The notes under the pieces are model-generated. The model was not told the DNA's origin. It did no database searches and was given only the letters and a program-made list of their open reading frames with translations. A stretch of DNA of 64,000 nucleotides from JANQPX01 sp041398025 (GTDB lineage: Bacteria; Pseudomonadota; Alphaproteobacteria; Geminicoccales; Geminicoccaceae): positions 1 to 64,000 of the forward strand of contig JAWKVM010000032.1 of NCBI GenBank assembly GCA_041398025.1. Reading direction: 5' to 3'. Each line of letters begins with the position of its first letter. Position 1 is the stretch's first letter. Shown piece by piece: positions 55,448 through 63,245 of this stretch. The position numbers were made by a program, and so were the translations under genes.

Positions 55448-56134
55448 TCAAAACGAAAACGAAGCGAGCAAAAGCCAACCATATTGCTGTTTCTCTTTGA
55501 ATCTGATTGATGTCTCACCGGCTGGCAGAGGTTCGTTTTCTTCGACATCATCGCCTAAGATCCGTCCGTCGGGATCAACTACAAGACCAACGCCAAGGTT
55601 AAAGCTCGAATTGTCGGTGACATCCAACCAATCTGCATATTTGAACCCCACCATTAAGCCGATTGCAGCCGCATCGACGATCTCGTCTTCGCCGGGTTGT
55701 ATCGCAACAAATGGCCCAAAGCCGCATCGATCAGAAAAGAAAGAATGATTTATCGCTTGGTCTGTCCAGGTATTGTCTTTCCACAGATGCCTTATATCGC
55801 AGGGAAAAAAGTAATGTCCTTCCAGAAGTATTCTTGCAACCGAGTTTTCTTCGTCATCAACCCGAACAATTCTATTTTCGTCGAGGCTAGCTGACTCAAC
55901 ACGTTTGTCTTGGCCATTGTCAAATGTAACTGACAAGCCCACTCCTAAGTTCAACCCGAGCCAGTTACCTTTGCTACTACTGCCCTTTCCTGCTCCAGCC
56001 GGTGTCTGGGCGTTCTGACCATTATTGCTTGGCGCAGCGGCGGCAACACTCCCGCCCGATGCCTGTTGCGCATGCGCTGACTGACCAACTGGAAGAAGAG
56101 TATATAGGGCGACCATAACCAACACATTCTTCAT
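55448..56134 (-). CDS. Secreted hypothetical protein, AT-rich
   Basis: 228 residues, not recognised. It has a signal peptide (MKNVLVMVALYTLLPVGQSA) and a Ser/Gly/Asn-rich linker (about 25-60). The beta-rich body is of the kind seen in small outer-membrane barrels: NWLGLNLGVGLSVTFDNG, later SFNLGVGLVVDPDGRI and a C-terminal YGWLLLASFSF ending in aromatic Phe. A GGAG site precedes the ATG. The base composition is clearly more AT-rich than its neighbours, suggesting transfer. Confidence 0.7.
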   Translation of the reverse strand: MKNVLVMVALYTLLPVGQSAHAQQASGGSVAAAAPSNNGQNAQTPAGAGKGSSSKGNWLGLNLGVGLSVTFDNGQDKRVESASLDENRIVRVDDEENSVARILLEGHYFFPCDIRHLWKDNTWTDQAINHSFFSDRCGFGPFVAIQPGEDEIVDAAAIGLMVGFKYADWLDVTDNSSFNLGVGLVVDPDGRILGDDVEENEPLPAGETSIRFKEKQQYGWLLLASFSF

Positions 56135-56332
56135 GGTGCTAACTCCAAAAATGATGGCAAGTTTCACACCAAGTTCATCAACTTTAAATTATTTTAACTG
56201 TCAATAAATATATCTTTAAAATTGAATTCTTATCGATCCAATCCCGATACACTCAACTTCAATTCGGGTGCTTGTTGGGCCGCTCTGGGTCAAGTACAGC
56301 CACCAGCAACCTCGCTCCAATGTCCACACCCC

Positions 56333-56369
56333 AAAAAACGGCGGCCGGAGCCCCCTGCCCCGGCCGCCG
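56333..56369 (-). terminator. Intrinsic terminator of the liv operon
   Basis: On the minus strand, a 10-bp perfect GC stem CGGCGGCCGG/CCGGCCGCCG with an 11-base loop is followed by six T. It lies just after the livJ stop and so ends the operon transcript. Confidence 0.85.
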
Positions 56370-56400
56370 CTAGCCCTAAGTCAACGAAGTCCGCGTCGGA

Positions 56401-57615
56401 CTATTGGATGAGGTTGGTTTCCCAGCTGCCCTCGGCGCTGACGGTGTTGATCGAGTAGATGCCGCCGACGTCGCCGTTGTCGTCGAAGTCGCAATTGCCG
56501 GAGGCGCCTTCGTAGTTGATGTCCTGGCCGGCGGCGATCGCGGCCTTGGCCTTTTCCCACTCACCCGGGCGGATCACCTCGCCGGGTGCATTGGCGACCT
56601 CGCGAAGGGCGGCGCTGATCTTGCCGCGGTCGGCGCTTCCGGCCTTCTCGATCGCGAGCGCGGTCAGGAAGCTGGCGTCATAGCCGTGGGCGGCGTAGGG
56701 CGCCTGCGGGTTGTTGCCGGTTTCCTTGTAGGCGTCGGCGAAGATCTTGTAGCTCTCGTCATTGTAGTCCGAGGCGGACTGGGTGATGAAGATGTGGTCG
56801 CGCAGCACATCAGCGCCGACCTGATCGATCACCGACTGGTCGAACATGCCATCAGCGGCCATGAACTTGTCGAACAGGCCGTTTTCCAGGGCGTTCTTGA
56901 TGATGGTGATGCCGCTGCCGCCGTAATAGGCGAAAATGGCGAGGCCCTCGGCGCTGCCGTCGCCGGAGAGGGTCGAGAGCTCGGAGCGGTAGGAAGCCTT
57001 GTTGGGCTCATGCGCCTGGCTCGCGGTGATCTCGCCGCCGAGATCCTTGAAGGACTGCTCGAACACGCCGGCGATGCCCGCATTGTAGTCGTCGTTGGAA
57101 TAGGTCATGGCGAGCTTCTTGAAGCCCTGGTCGATGGCGAGCTTCGCGATCGCCTGGCCCTGATAGGCATCCGACGGGGCGACGCGGAACACCAGGTCGT
57201 TGTCCTTGAGCTCGCTGATCGACGGCGCCGTGGCGCTGTCCGAGATCGAGACCACGCCGGCCGGGATGGTGACCGACTGCACCATGCCGTTGGTCTCGCC
57301 CGAGCAGCTTGCGCCGATCACCGCGACCACCTGCTCGACATTCACCACCTTGTTGCCGGCATCGACGCCGGCCTTCGGATCGCACTGGCCGTCGGCGAGG
57401 ATCAGGTTGTAGGTGTCGCCTGCGAGCAGGCCGCCCTGATCGTTGACATGCGCGGCCGCCAGGTTGCGCCCGGCGACGATGGGGGCGACCAGCTCGGCGA
57501 TCGGGCCGGTGACGCCGGCGACCGAGCCGACATTGATGTCGGCGGCCTGGGCGGTGCCGGCCATCAGCGCGAGCGCCGAGGCGGCAAAGGAGAGACGTTT
57601 GATGCTTCGGGTCAT
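56401..57615 (-). CDS. livJ: Branched-chain amino acid ABC transporter binding protein
   Basis: 404 residues with a clear signal peptide (LSFAASALALMAGTAQAA). A type I periplasmic binding fold follows: VGSVAGVTGPIAELVAPIVA, GASCSGETNGMVQSV, and PSDAYQGQAIAKLAIDQG. Two Cys (GQCDPK, GASCSG) may pair. A C-terminal Asp-rich loop CDFDDNGDVGG could bind calcium. AAGGAGG precedes the ATG. It is the last gene of the liv operon, in front of a strong terminator. The cargo could be any aliphatic amide or amino acid. Confidence 0.93.
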   Translation of the reverse strand: MTRSIKRLSFAASALALMAGTAQAADINVGSVAGVTGPIAELVAPIVAGRNLAAAHVNDQGGLLAGDTYNLILADGQCDPKAGVDAGNKVVNVEQVVAVIGASCSGETNGMVQSVTIPAGVVSISDSATAPSISELKDNDLVFRVAPSDAYQGQAIAKLAIDQGFKKLAMTYSNDDYNAGIAGVFEQSFKDLGGEITASQAHEPNKASYRSELSTLSGDGSAEGLAIFAYYGGSGITIIKNALENGLFDKFMAADGMFDQSVIDQVGADVLRDHIFITQSASDYNDESYKIFADAYKETGNNPQAPYAAHGYDASFLTALAIEKAGSADRGKISAALREVANAPGEVIRPGEWEKAKAAIAAGQDINYEGASGNCDFDDNGDVGGIYSINTVSAEGSWETNLIQ

Positions 57616-57641
57616 GTGGGCCTCCTTGGGTTCTTCAGCTC

Positions 57642-58610
57642 TCAGGTCTGCGTTTTCGGTTCCTGCCCCGATGTCGCCGCTCTCTCGCGTTTTTCGGGCA
57701 AGATCCCGTTGGGGAAACGCTGTAGCACGATTTGCAGGAGAAGTCCGATCAGAAAAATACGGATATAGGCGGTCCGAATGGCGAGCTCGTCGGGCAGACG
57801 GCTGGTGAACAGCTCGGTCGCCGACCAGATGGTCCAGATCAGCATGGCGCCGAGAATCGCCCCCTTGTTGTTGGCGCTGCCGCCGCAGATCAGCATCACC
57901 CAGACCAGGAAGGTCGCGGTCAGCGGGTCGGCGGCATTGGGGTCGATGAACTTGAGATAGTGCGCGGTCAGCGCGCCGCCGAGCCCCATGATCGCGGCGC
58001 CGAGAACGAAGGCCTCGACGCGCAGGCTGTCGACATCCTTGCCATCGGCGCGGGTCGCGGCCTCGTTCTCGCGGATCGCCGCCATCAGCCGGCCCCAGGG
58101 CGCCTTTCTCGCGCGCTCCAGCAGCAGATACAGACCGAAGACGATCACCAGCACCAGGGCCATGAACGCGATGTGGTTCCACGGTCCCGGCAGGGTCTCG
58201 AAGGGCTTCGGGATCAGCGAGACGCCGCGCGGGCCGTTGGTCGCCCAGGTCTCGTTCTTCAGGATCAGCCGAAAAATCTCGGCGATGCCGAGGGTGGCGA
58301 TGGCGAGATAGTCGCTGCGCAGGCGAATGCAGATCTTCGCGACCGCCCAGGCCACGGCGCCGGCGGCGATCATCGCGGCGATCAGCGCCAGCACGATGGG
58401 CGCGTCGAAGCCGCCGATATGGCGCGCCGATTCGGCAGTGGTCAGGATGGCGGTGGTGTAGGCGCCGATCACGAAGAAGCCGGCAATGCCGGCGTTGAAC
58501 ATGCCGGTGAAGCCCCATTGCACGTTCAGACCGAGTGCCAGAACCGCATAGATCCCGCCGAAGGTGATCAGCGAAACGACGTAGAGGCCAATGCCATAGA
58601 GTTGATCCAT
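57642..58610 (-). CDS. livM: Branched-chain amino acid ABC permease LivM
   Basis: A 322-residue membrane protein with about nine helices and the LivM blocks GFTGMFNAGIAGFFVIGAY and SDYLAIATLGIAEIFRLILK. The cytoplasmic loop that contacts the ATPase reads APWGRLMAAIRENEAA. The ATG overlaps the present stop of the livH remnant (TAATG). It needs LivH as partner, which is broken here. Confidence 0.93.
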   Translation of the reverse strand: MDQLYGIGLYVVSLITFGGIYAVLALGLNVQWGFTGMFNAGIAGFFVIGAYTTAILTTAESARHIGGFDAPIVLALIAAMIAAGAVAWAVAKICIRLRSDYLAIATLGIAEIFRLILKNETWATNGPRGVSLIPKPFETLPGPWNHIAFMALVLVIVFGLYLLLERARKAPWGRLMAAIRENEAATRADGKDVDSLRVEAFVLGAAIMGLGGALTAHYLKFIDPNAADPLTATFLVWVMLICGGSANNKGAILGAMLIWTIWSATELFTSRLPDELAIRTAYIRIFLIGLLLQIVLQRFPNGILPEKRERAATSGQEPKTQT

Positions 58611-59695
58611 TAGTGGGACGCCCACCTCGTTGACTCTGGAGCGCCTCGGCCTGGCCCCGCGGTTTGCCGCCCAGACTGCCGGGCGTGGTCGGTCTGGCAT
58701 CGGCGAGATGCCGTGGTCCTGCCGGCGCACCAGGAAGAACGGCCACTTTCGGTGCTGTCCCAGACGACAGCGTGCCAGGAGTCGATGGGGTGGCCATGCC
58801 ACCAGAAGACCTCCCGCGGAGGTGAGTCTGAGGGCGCCAGATCGAGCATGATCACCATGAGCGCGAAGGCGACGCCGGTCTTGTAGCCGGGCGACACCAG
58901 GGGCGCCTCGCCGATGAAGGGGTGGTCGACTTCCTCGGCGATGCCGACCACCAGGCCGCCGGCCATGGCGCCGTAGGGGCTGCCGACGCCGCCCAGGATC
59001 GCGGAGGTGCGAACAGTGAAAAGAGTAATCTTGAAGCCCATCAGGTTTCAACCTGGGTGTCGATCGCGAGGCAGACGCCGGCAGCGGCGGCGAGGCTGGC
59101 GCCGAGGATCCAGGTCGCCCGGATCACGCGCTCGGTCTCGATGCCGTGGTGAGGCGCGAGCTCGGGCTGTCGGCCATGGCGCGCATCGCCTTGGCCGACC
59201 GGTGGGGCGGGTGAGGAGGTAATGGACAGCGAGCATCAGGACGAGGGCGGCGGTCACGATCAGCACGTGCCGGGGCGAGACGCGCAGCGCATCGAACAGC
59301 ACATAGGGGCGCTGGGATGCCCGGCTGCAGGCTCTGCAACTGCACGCCCCAGGAAAAACTGGATCACCGAGCGGACTGGTATCAGCATCAGGCCGAAGGA
59401 GGCCATCACCAGGATGATCGCCGGGCTGGCGCGCAGCGGCTTGAAGAAGATGCGGTCGACGCCGAGGTCAGCACCGAGGTGATCGCCATGGTGAGCGGCA
59501 ACAGCACCAGCGATGCCATCCGGGTGATCCAGATCAGGGTGAGGGTGACGTAGACCGCGAAGGTCATGATCTCGCCATGGGCGAAATTGGCGAAGCGCAG
59601 GATGCCGAAGGTGAGCGTGACACCGATCGCACCCAGCGCGTAGATGTTGCCGAGCACGATGCCGGGATCAGATGGAAGTTGAGGAACTCGATCAT
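58610..59695 (-). pseudogene. livH: LivH permease pseudogene
   Basis: Starting from MIEFLNFHLIP at 59695, the frame shifts within 40 bases. PGIVLGNIYALGAIGVTLTF and FANFAHGEIMTFAVYVTLTL follow in a second frame. Others hold PRHVLIVTAALVLMLAVHYL, KAMRAMADSPS, and RVIRATWILGASLAAAAGV. The last part, GFKITLFTVRTSAILGGVGS and YKTGVAFALMVIML, is again in a new frame. At least four frameshifts are required. After VIML the normal C-terminus is replaced by about 200 bases that include a dispersed hairpin repeat. The gene cannot give a working permease unless the sequence is faulty. Confidence 0.88.
58780..58805. repeat. Dispersed hairpin repeat, copy G (inverted)
   Basis: On the minus strand it reads GGTGGCATGGCCACCCCATCGACTC, related to the copies at 39388, 55223 and 61820. 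It lies inside the livH pseudogene, where LivH homology ends. Confidence 0.55.
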
Positions 59696-60399
59696 TGCGC
59701 TGCCCCCGCCCAGAAACATCTTTCCGACTTCCTATTGGCCAGCAGGTTCGGGCCGGTATCGTCCAGTCGGTTCTGGCCGTCGACCAGGATGTAGCCGCGC
59801 GCGGCGATGGCGAGCGCTCGCTTGGCGTTCCTGCTCTGACCATCAGAACAGGCGTGCCGGCTGAATTGATGGTCTGGATGATCTTGAAGATCTCACCCCG
59901 GATCTGGGCGAGGCCGGCCGTGGGCTCGTCCACCAGAAGGATTCCGCCCGAGCATCAGCGCCTTGCCCATGGCCACCATCTGGCGCTGACCGCTGGCGGT
60001 GCCCGCCGGCTATTTTTCGCCATTGAGGTCCGGAAACATCTGGTAGATCTCGGCAAGCCTGGGGCCGATGTCGTCGTTCCTGACATAAGCTCCCATTTCG
60101 AGATTCTCGTGCACGGTCAGCGTCGGAAAAATGTTGGAGGTCTGGGGGACGTAGCACACGCCCCGTTTCACCACCTGATCCGGCGGCGTGTTGGTGATGT
60201 CCTCGCCCATCAGTCGAACCTTGCCGCCGGTGAGGCGAAGCAGGCCGAACACCGCCTTGATCGCGGTCGACTTGCCGGCGCCGTTCGGCCCGATGATCGC
60301 GACGATCTCGCCCGGCTCGACCTTGAGCGACACGCCGTGCAGAATCTGGGTCTCACCATAGCCGCCGACGACATCGGCCAGCTCCAGAACCGCCGTCAT
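59696..60399 (-). pseudogene. livF: LivF ATPase pseudogene
   Basis: An intact first 130 residues show VVGGYGETQILHGVSLKVEP, Walker A GPNGAGKST and RGVCYVPQTSNIFPTLTV. After LNGEK there is a TAG stop (near 60010). The remainder (QRQMVAMGKALM, DEPTAGLA with Walker B, IQTINSAGTPVLMV) lies in other frames down to the livH start. With the signature motif and Walker B out of frame, it cannot be active as read. Its start overlaps the livG stop (ATGA). Confidence 0.87.
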
Positions 60400-61163
60400 G
60401 CCGCGTCCTCGCCGCCGCCGAGATAGGCATCGAGCACACGCGGGTCCCTGCGCACCTCCTCCATGTGTCCCTGGGTCAGGACCGTGCCTTCGGCGAGCAC
60501 GATCACCGGATCGCACAGGCTGGCGATGAACTGCATGTCGTGCTCGATGATGCAGACGGTGTAGCCGCGCTCCTCGTTCAGGCGCCGGATCATGTTGCGG
60601 ATCTCGCCCAAGAGCGTCGGGTTGACGCCGGCGCCGGGCTCGTCGAGCAGGACGACGCGCGGCTCGGTCATCCTGGTGCGGCCGAGCTCCAGAAGCTTCT
60701 TCTGGCCGCCGGAAAGGTTTTCCGCCAATTCGTCGCGCACGCGGGTGAGGTTCAGGAAGTCGAGCACATCCTCCGCCCTCGCCTGCACCGCCCGCTCCTT
60801 TTCGCGCACGGCGCCGGGCCGGATCCAGAGCTGCAGCAGATCCTCGCCCGGCTGCTCCGCGGGCACGACCATCAGGTTTTCCAGCACCGTGAGCTTGCCG
60901 AACTCGTGGGGGATCTGGAAGGTACGGACGATGCCGCGGTGGAACATCTGGTGGGTCGGCAGGCCGGTGATGTCCTCGCCGTCGAGATAGATCTTGCCGG
61001 CAGTCGGCGGAAGGGCACCTGCGATCATGTTGAAGCAGGTGGTCTTGCCCGCACCGTTCGGGCCGATCAGCCCGGTGATGCGCCCTGCCTCGATCTCGAA
61101 ACTGCAGTCCTGAACGGCGACCAGGCCGCCGAAACGACGCTCGAGCTTCTCGACCTTCAGCAT
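60396..61163 (-). CDS. livG: Branched-chain amino acid ABC transporter ATPase LivG
   Basis: 255 residues with Walker A GPNGAGKTT, signature LSGGQKKLLELG, Walker B VVLLDEPGAGVN and the switch His in TVCIIEHDMQF. This is a complete LivG-type ATPase. It is the first gene of the minus-strand liv operon livG-livF-livH-livM-livJ. The CRP-like site at 61351-61366 lies about 190 bases upstream. Confidence 0.95.
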   Translation of the reverse strand: MLKVEKLERRFGGLVAVQDCSFEIEAGRITGLIGPNGAGKTTCFNMIAGALPPTAGKIYLDGEDITGLPTHQMFHRGIVRTFQIPHEFGKLTVLENLMVVPAEQPGEDLLQLWIRPGAVREKERAVQARAEDVLDFLNLTRVRDELAENLSGGQKKLLELGRTRMTEPRVVLLDEPGAGVNPTLLGEIRNMIRRLNEERGYTVCIIEHDMQFIASLCDPVIVLAEGTVLTQGHMEEVRRDPRVLDAYLGGGEDAA

Positions 61164-61350
61164 CGCTCCGCCGCCCGCAAAAGGGCCGCATCTCTCACCA
61201 GATCGAAGATCGCCGGCACTCCTGGTCGCCGGCGTCCTCTATCAAGGCCCGGCTTTTATCAATTACGGCTGATGCTAGCATCGTTGCTCTTTGCAAGAAG
61301 ATCAAGAAGTTGCCGTGAAACCGGCACCTTCCCGTCTGTGGATCGAAGCT

Positions 61351-61366
61351 TGTGATCGCGATCACA
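61351..61366. promoter_or_regulatory. Perfect CRP/FNR-family palindrome
   Basis: TGTGATCGCGATCACA is a perfect 16-bp palindrome of the TGTGA-N6-TCACA type. It lies in the 325-base region between livG (minus) and a lipoprotein gene (plus), so it could act on either. The rest of that region shows no other gene. Confidence 0.6.
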
Positions 61367-61488
61367 TCGGCATGCCTGCCCGAGGCCGATGGTCACCCGG
61401 CTTCGTTTGATGCCGTGATCGAAATATTCGAACGTCGCGCCACAAACGAAACGCCAATGCTAAACAAATCAAGTCGGAGAATTTCACA

Positions 61489-61815
61489 ATGATCAAACGA
61501 GGAATGATGGCCGTCTTTCTGGCAGCTTTGACGGGTGCCTGTCTGCCGCCCGACCCGACCATCGGCAAGGGTCAGGTCCATCTGACGCCGACCATTCAGC
61601 AGGCCTTCGAGCAATATAAGCACGAGCGTTCACCCGGCCATTTCGCCGTGTCGGCCGACGGCCGCTACGCGCATTACAACTACTGCCCGGAAAACCGGTG
61701 CCTGCGCGGATCGAAGACTCAGGCCATCTATGGCTGCGAGAAACGGAGCAAGGGCTCGCCCTGCAAGATCTACGGCGCCTATGGCGAGGTCGTGTGGGAA
61801 AATCCGAACGGCTAG
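61489..61815 (+). CDS. Small lipoprotein of unknown function
   Basis: 108 residues with a lipobox LTGAC (Cys at 18). The mature part carries two Cys pairs (YCPENRC; YGCEKRSKGSPC) that could form disulphides, and a conserved-looking SADGRYAHYNYC block. A GGAG site precedes the ATG. No family is recognised. Confidence 0.75.
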   Translation: MIKRGMMAVFLAALTGACLPPDPTIGKGQVHLTPTIQQAFEQYKHERSPGHFAVSADGRYAHYNYCPENRCLRGSKTQAIYGCEKRSKGSPCKIYGAYGEVVWENPNG

Positions 61816-61819
61816 CAAC

Positions 61820-61895
61820 GGTGGCGTGGCCACCTCATGGACTTGGACCGTTCCGGCCTGCGATCACGGTATGCGGCCAGGTATTCGGGCGTCGG
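61820..61895. repeat. Dispersed hairpin repeat, copy E
   Basis: GGTGGCGTGGCCACC then TCATGGACTTGGACCG directly follows the lipoprotein stop. Further on, CACGGTATGCGGCCAGG (from 61867) resembles the sequence after the copy at 39388. The remaining gap to 62045 shows nothing else. Confidence 0.65.
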
Positions 61896-62045
61896 TTTGA
61901 CGCTCGACCAGCATAGACGGGCTGGCGATTGAACGTTTCGACGTGACGAGGCCTGCTTGGTTCTGTTGGGACAGGCAGGCCTCGGCGCCGGTCGGACGGT
62001 GCAGGTAGCGGCTGGAGCACTCGGTGCGCGATCGTGCCCTGGGCG

Positions 62046-62342
62046 TCAGGCGGCCAGCTTGTCGACCCCGGCGCGCTCGGACAGGCCGAAGAATTCCTCG
62101 ACCGTGTAGGTCTTGACGATTTCTTCGGTCGCCTTGTTGCGGCGCGCGATGAACCAGTAGGACGTCGGCGCATGCATCCACCATTCGGCGACTTCGTCGT
62201 CGTCATGGTCTTTCAGAAACCCATGGGCGCCGGAGGCCCTGTTGCTGCAGGTCAGCGACTCCGGCACTTCCTTCACCTCTCGGCCGCGGACGAATTCCGA
62301 AGCCTTGCGCGGACCGTTCAGCGGGCAGGTCATGACGTTCAC
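62046..62342 (-). CDS. Sarcosine oxidase delta subunit-like protein (orphan)
   Basis: 98 residues. CPLNGPRKASEF near the N-terminus matches the CPxCGxRxxxEF opening of SoxD/MgdB subunits, but the second zinc Cys is Asn. EWWMHAPTSYWFIARR, then EEIVKTYTVEEF, matches the family's conserved Trp/Tyr-rich end. Delta subunits normally sit in heterotetrameric sarcosine or N-methylglutamate dehydrogenases; no alpha, beta or gamma gene is in the window. The amidotransferase gene at 63246 belongs to a pathway often linked to them. Confidence 0.7.
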   Translation of the reverse strand: MNVMTCPLNGPRKASEFVRGREVKEVPESLTCSNRASGAHGFLKDHDDDEVAEWWMHAPTSYWFIARRNKATEEIVKTYTVEEFFGLSERAGVDKLAA

Positions 62343-62539
62343 GGGCTCTCTCCTCCATCCGTCGTTCGCCGGTCTCGCCAGGTGCGGCTTCGGGATAACC
62401 AGGCTCGTTCAGCGCCCCGGTGAGCCAGCCGGCCATGTCCCGATAGCAGAGCCCCGCCCAGCCATCAAGCTGCCGATAAAGGTTTAGCAGATCGGCATTA
62501 AGTCTCTGTTAAAGCCGAAGGAGACCATCCCCGACGCGG

Positions 62540-63148
62540 CTACGATCGGTAGCTGATCACGGCAAGAAAGCGGATCGGCAGGCGCTTCAGGTTTTCCGGG
62601 CCATGGGCGGCTTCGGGGTCGAACAGCAGGCTGTCCCCAGGCTTCAGCGGGTAGATGCTGTCGCCGTGGCGGTAGTCGACCTCGCCTTCGAGCATGTGGA
62701 TGAACTCCACGCCTTCATGCTGAAACAGTGGAAAGACGTCGGACTCCTCGGTGAGCGTGATCAGATAGGGCTCGATGTCGACATCGCCGCGCACGCCATG
62801 GCCGAGAAGCTGGTATTGATGGCCTGCACGCGTGCCCCGGCGCTCGATCGTGAGCCCGTGGCCGGCCGGCACGTAGGAGGCCGTCCGGTGCTCCTCGAAC
62901 TGACGGAAGAGTGCTGTCACCGGGACGTTCAGGGCGGCGGACAGGCGTTGCAGGGTCGAGAGCGAGGGCGAGATCTGGCCGTTCTCGATCTTCGAGATCA
63001 TGCCGACCGAAATCTCCGAGCCACGCGCCAGCTCGGCGACGCTCAGTCCGTTCGCCTTTCTGAATTCCCGAAGCTGACGGCCGATCGCCTCCTCCAGCAG
63101 ATTGCTGCGATCGCGCCCGCTCAGCTCATGCCCGTCCCGTAAGCTCAT
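62540..63148 (-). CDS. XRE-family regulator with C-terminal cupin
   Basis: 202 residues. The HTH is in REFRKANGLSVAELARGSEI, then SVGMISKIENGQISPSLSTL (about 28-75). A cupin domain follows, with FQHEGVEFIHMLEGEVDYRH and a final DSLLFDPEAAHGPENL. Such regulators sense a small molecule, and one type controls glutamine/polyamine or methylated amine genes. It is divergent from the GlxB/MgsA-like gene (97 bases between starts), so it probably controls it. Confidence 0.9.
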   Translation of the reverse strand: MSLRDGHELSGRDRSNLLEEAIGRQLREFRKANGLSVAELARGSEISVGMISKIENGQISPSLSTLQRLSAALNVPVTALFRQFEEHRTASYVPAGHGLTIERRGTRAGHQYQLLGHGVRGDVDIEPYLITLTEESDVFPLFQHEGVEFIHMLEGEVDYRHGDSIYPLKPGDSLLFDPEAAHGPENLKRLPIRFLAVISYRS

Positions 63149-63245
63149 CAAACGTCCGAATCAGTGGATGATGGCCCCGACTGTCCTTGACCTTTACCCT
63201 ATGAGTCAACTAATTTTCTTATGAAGAAACATCGAGGGCATGGCC

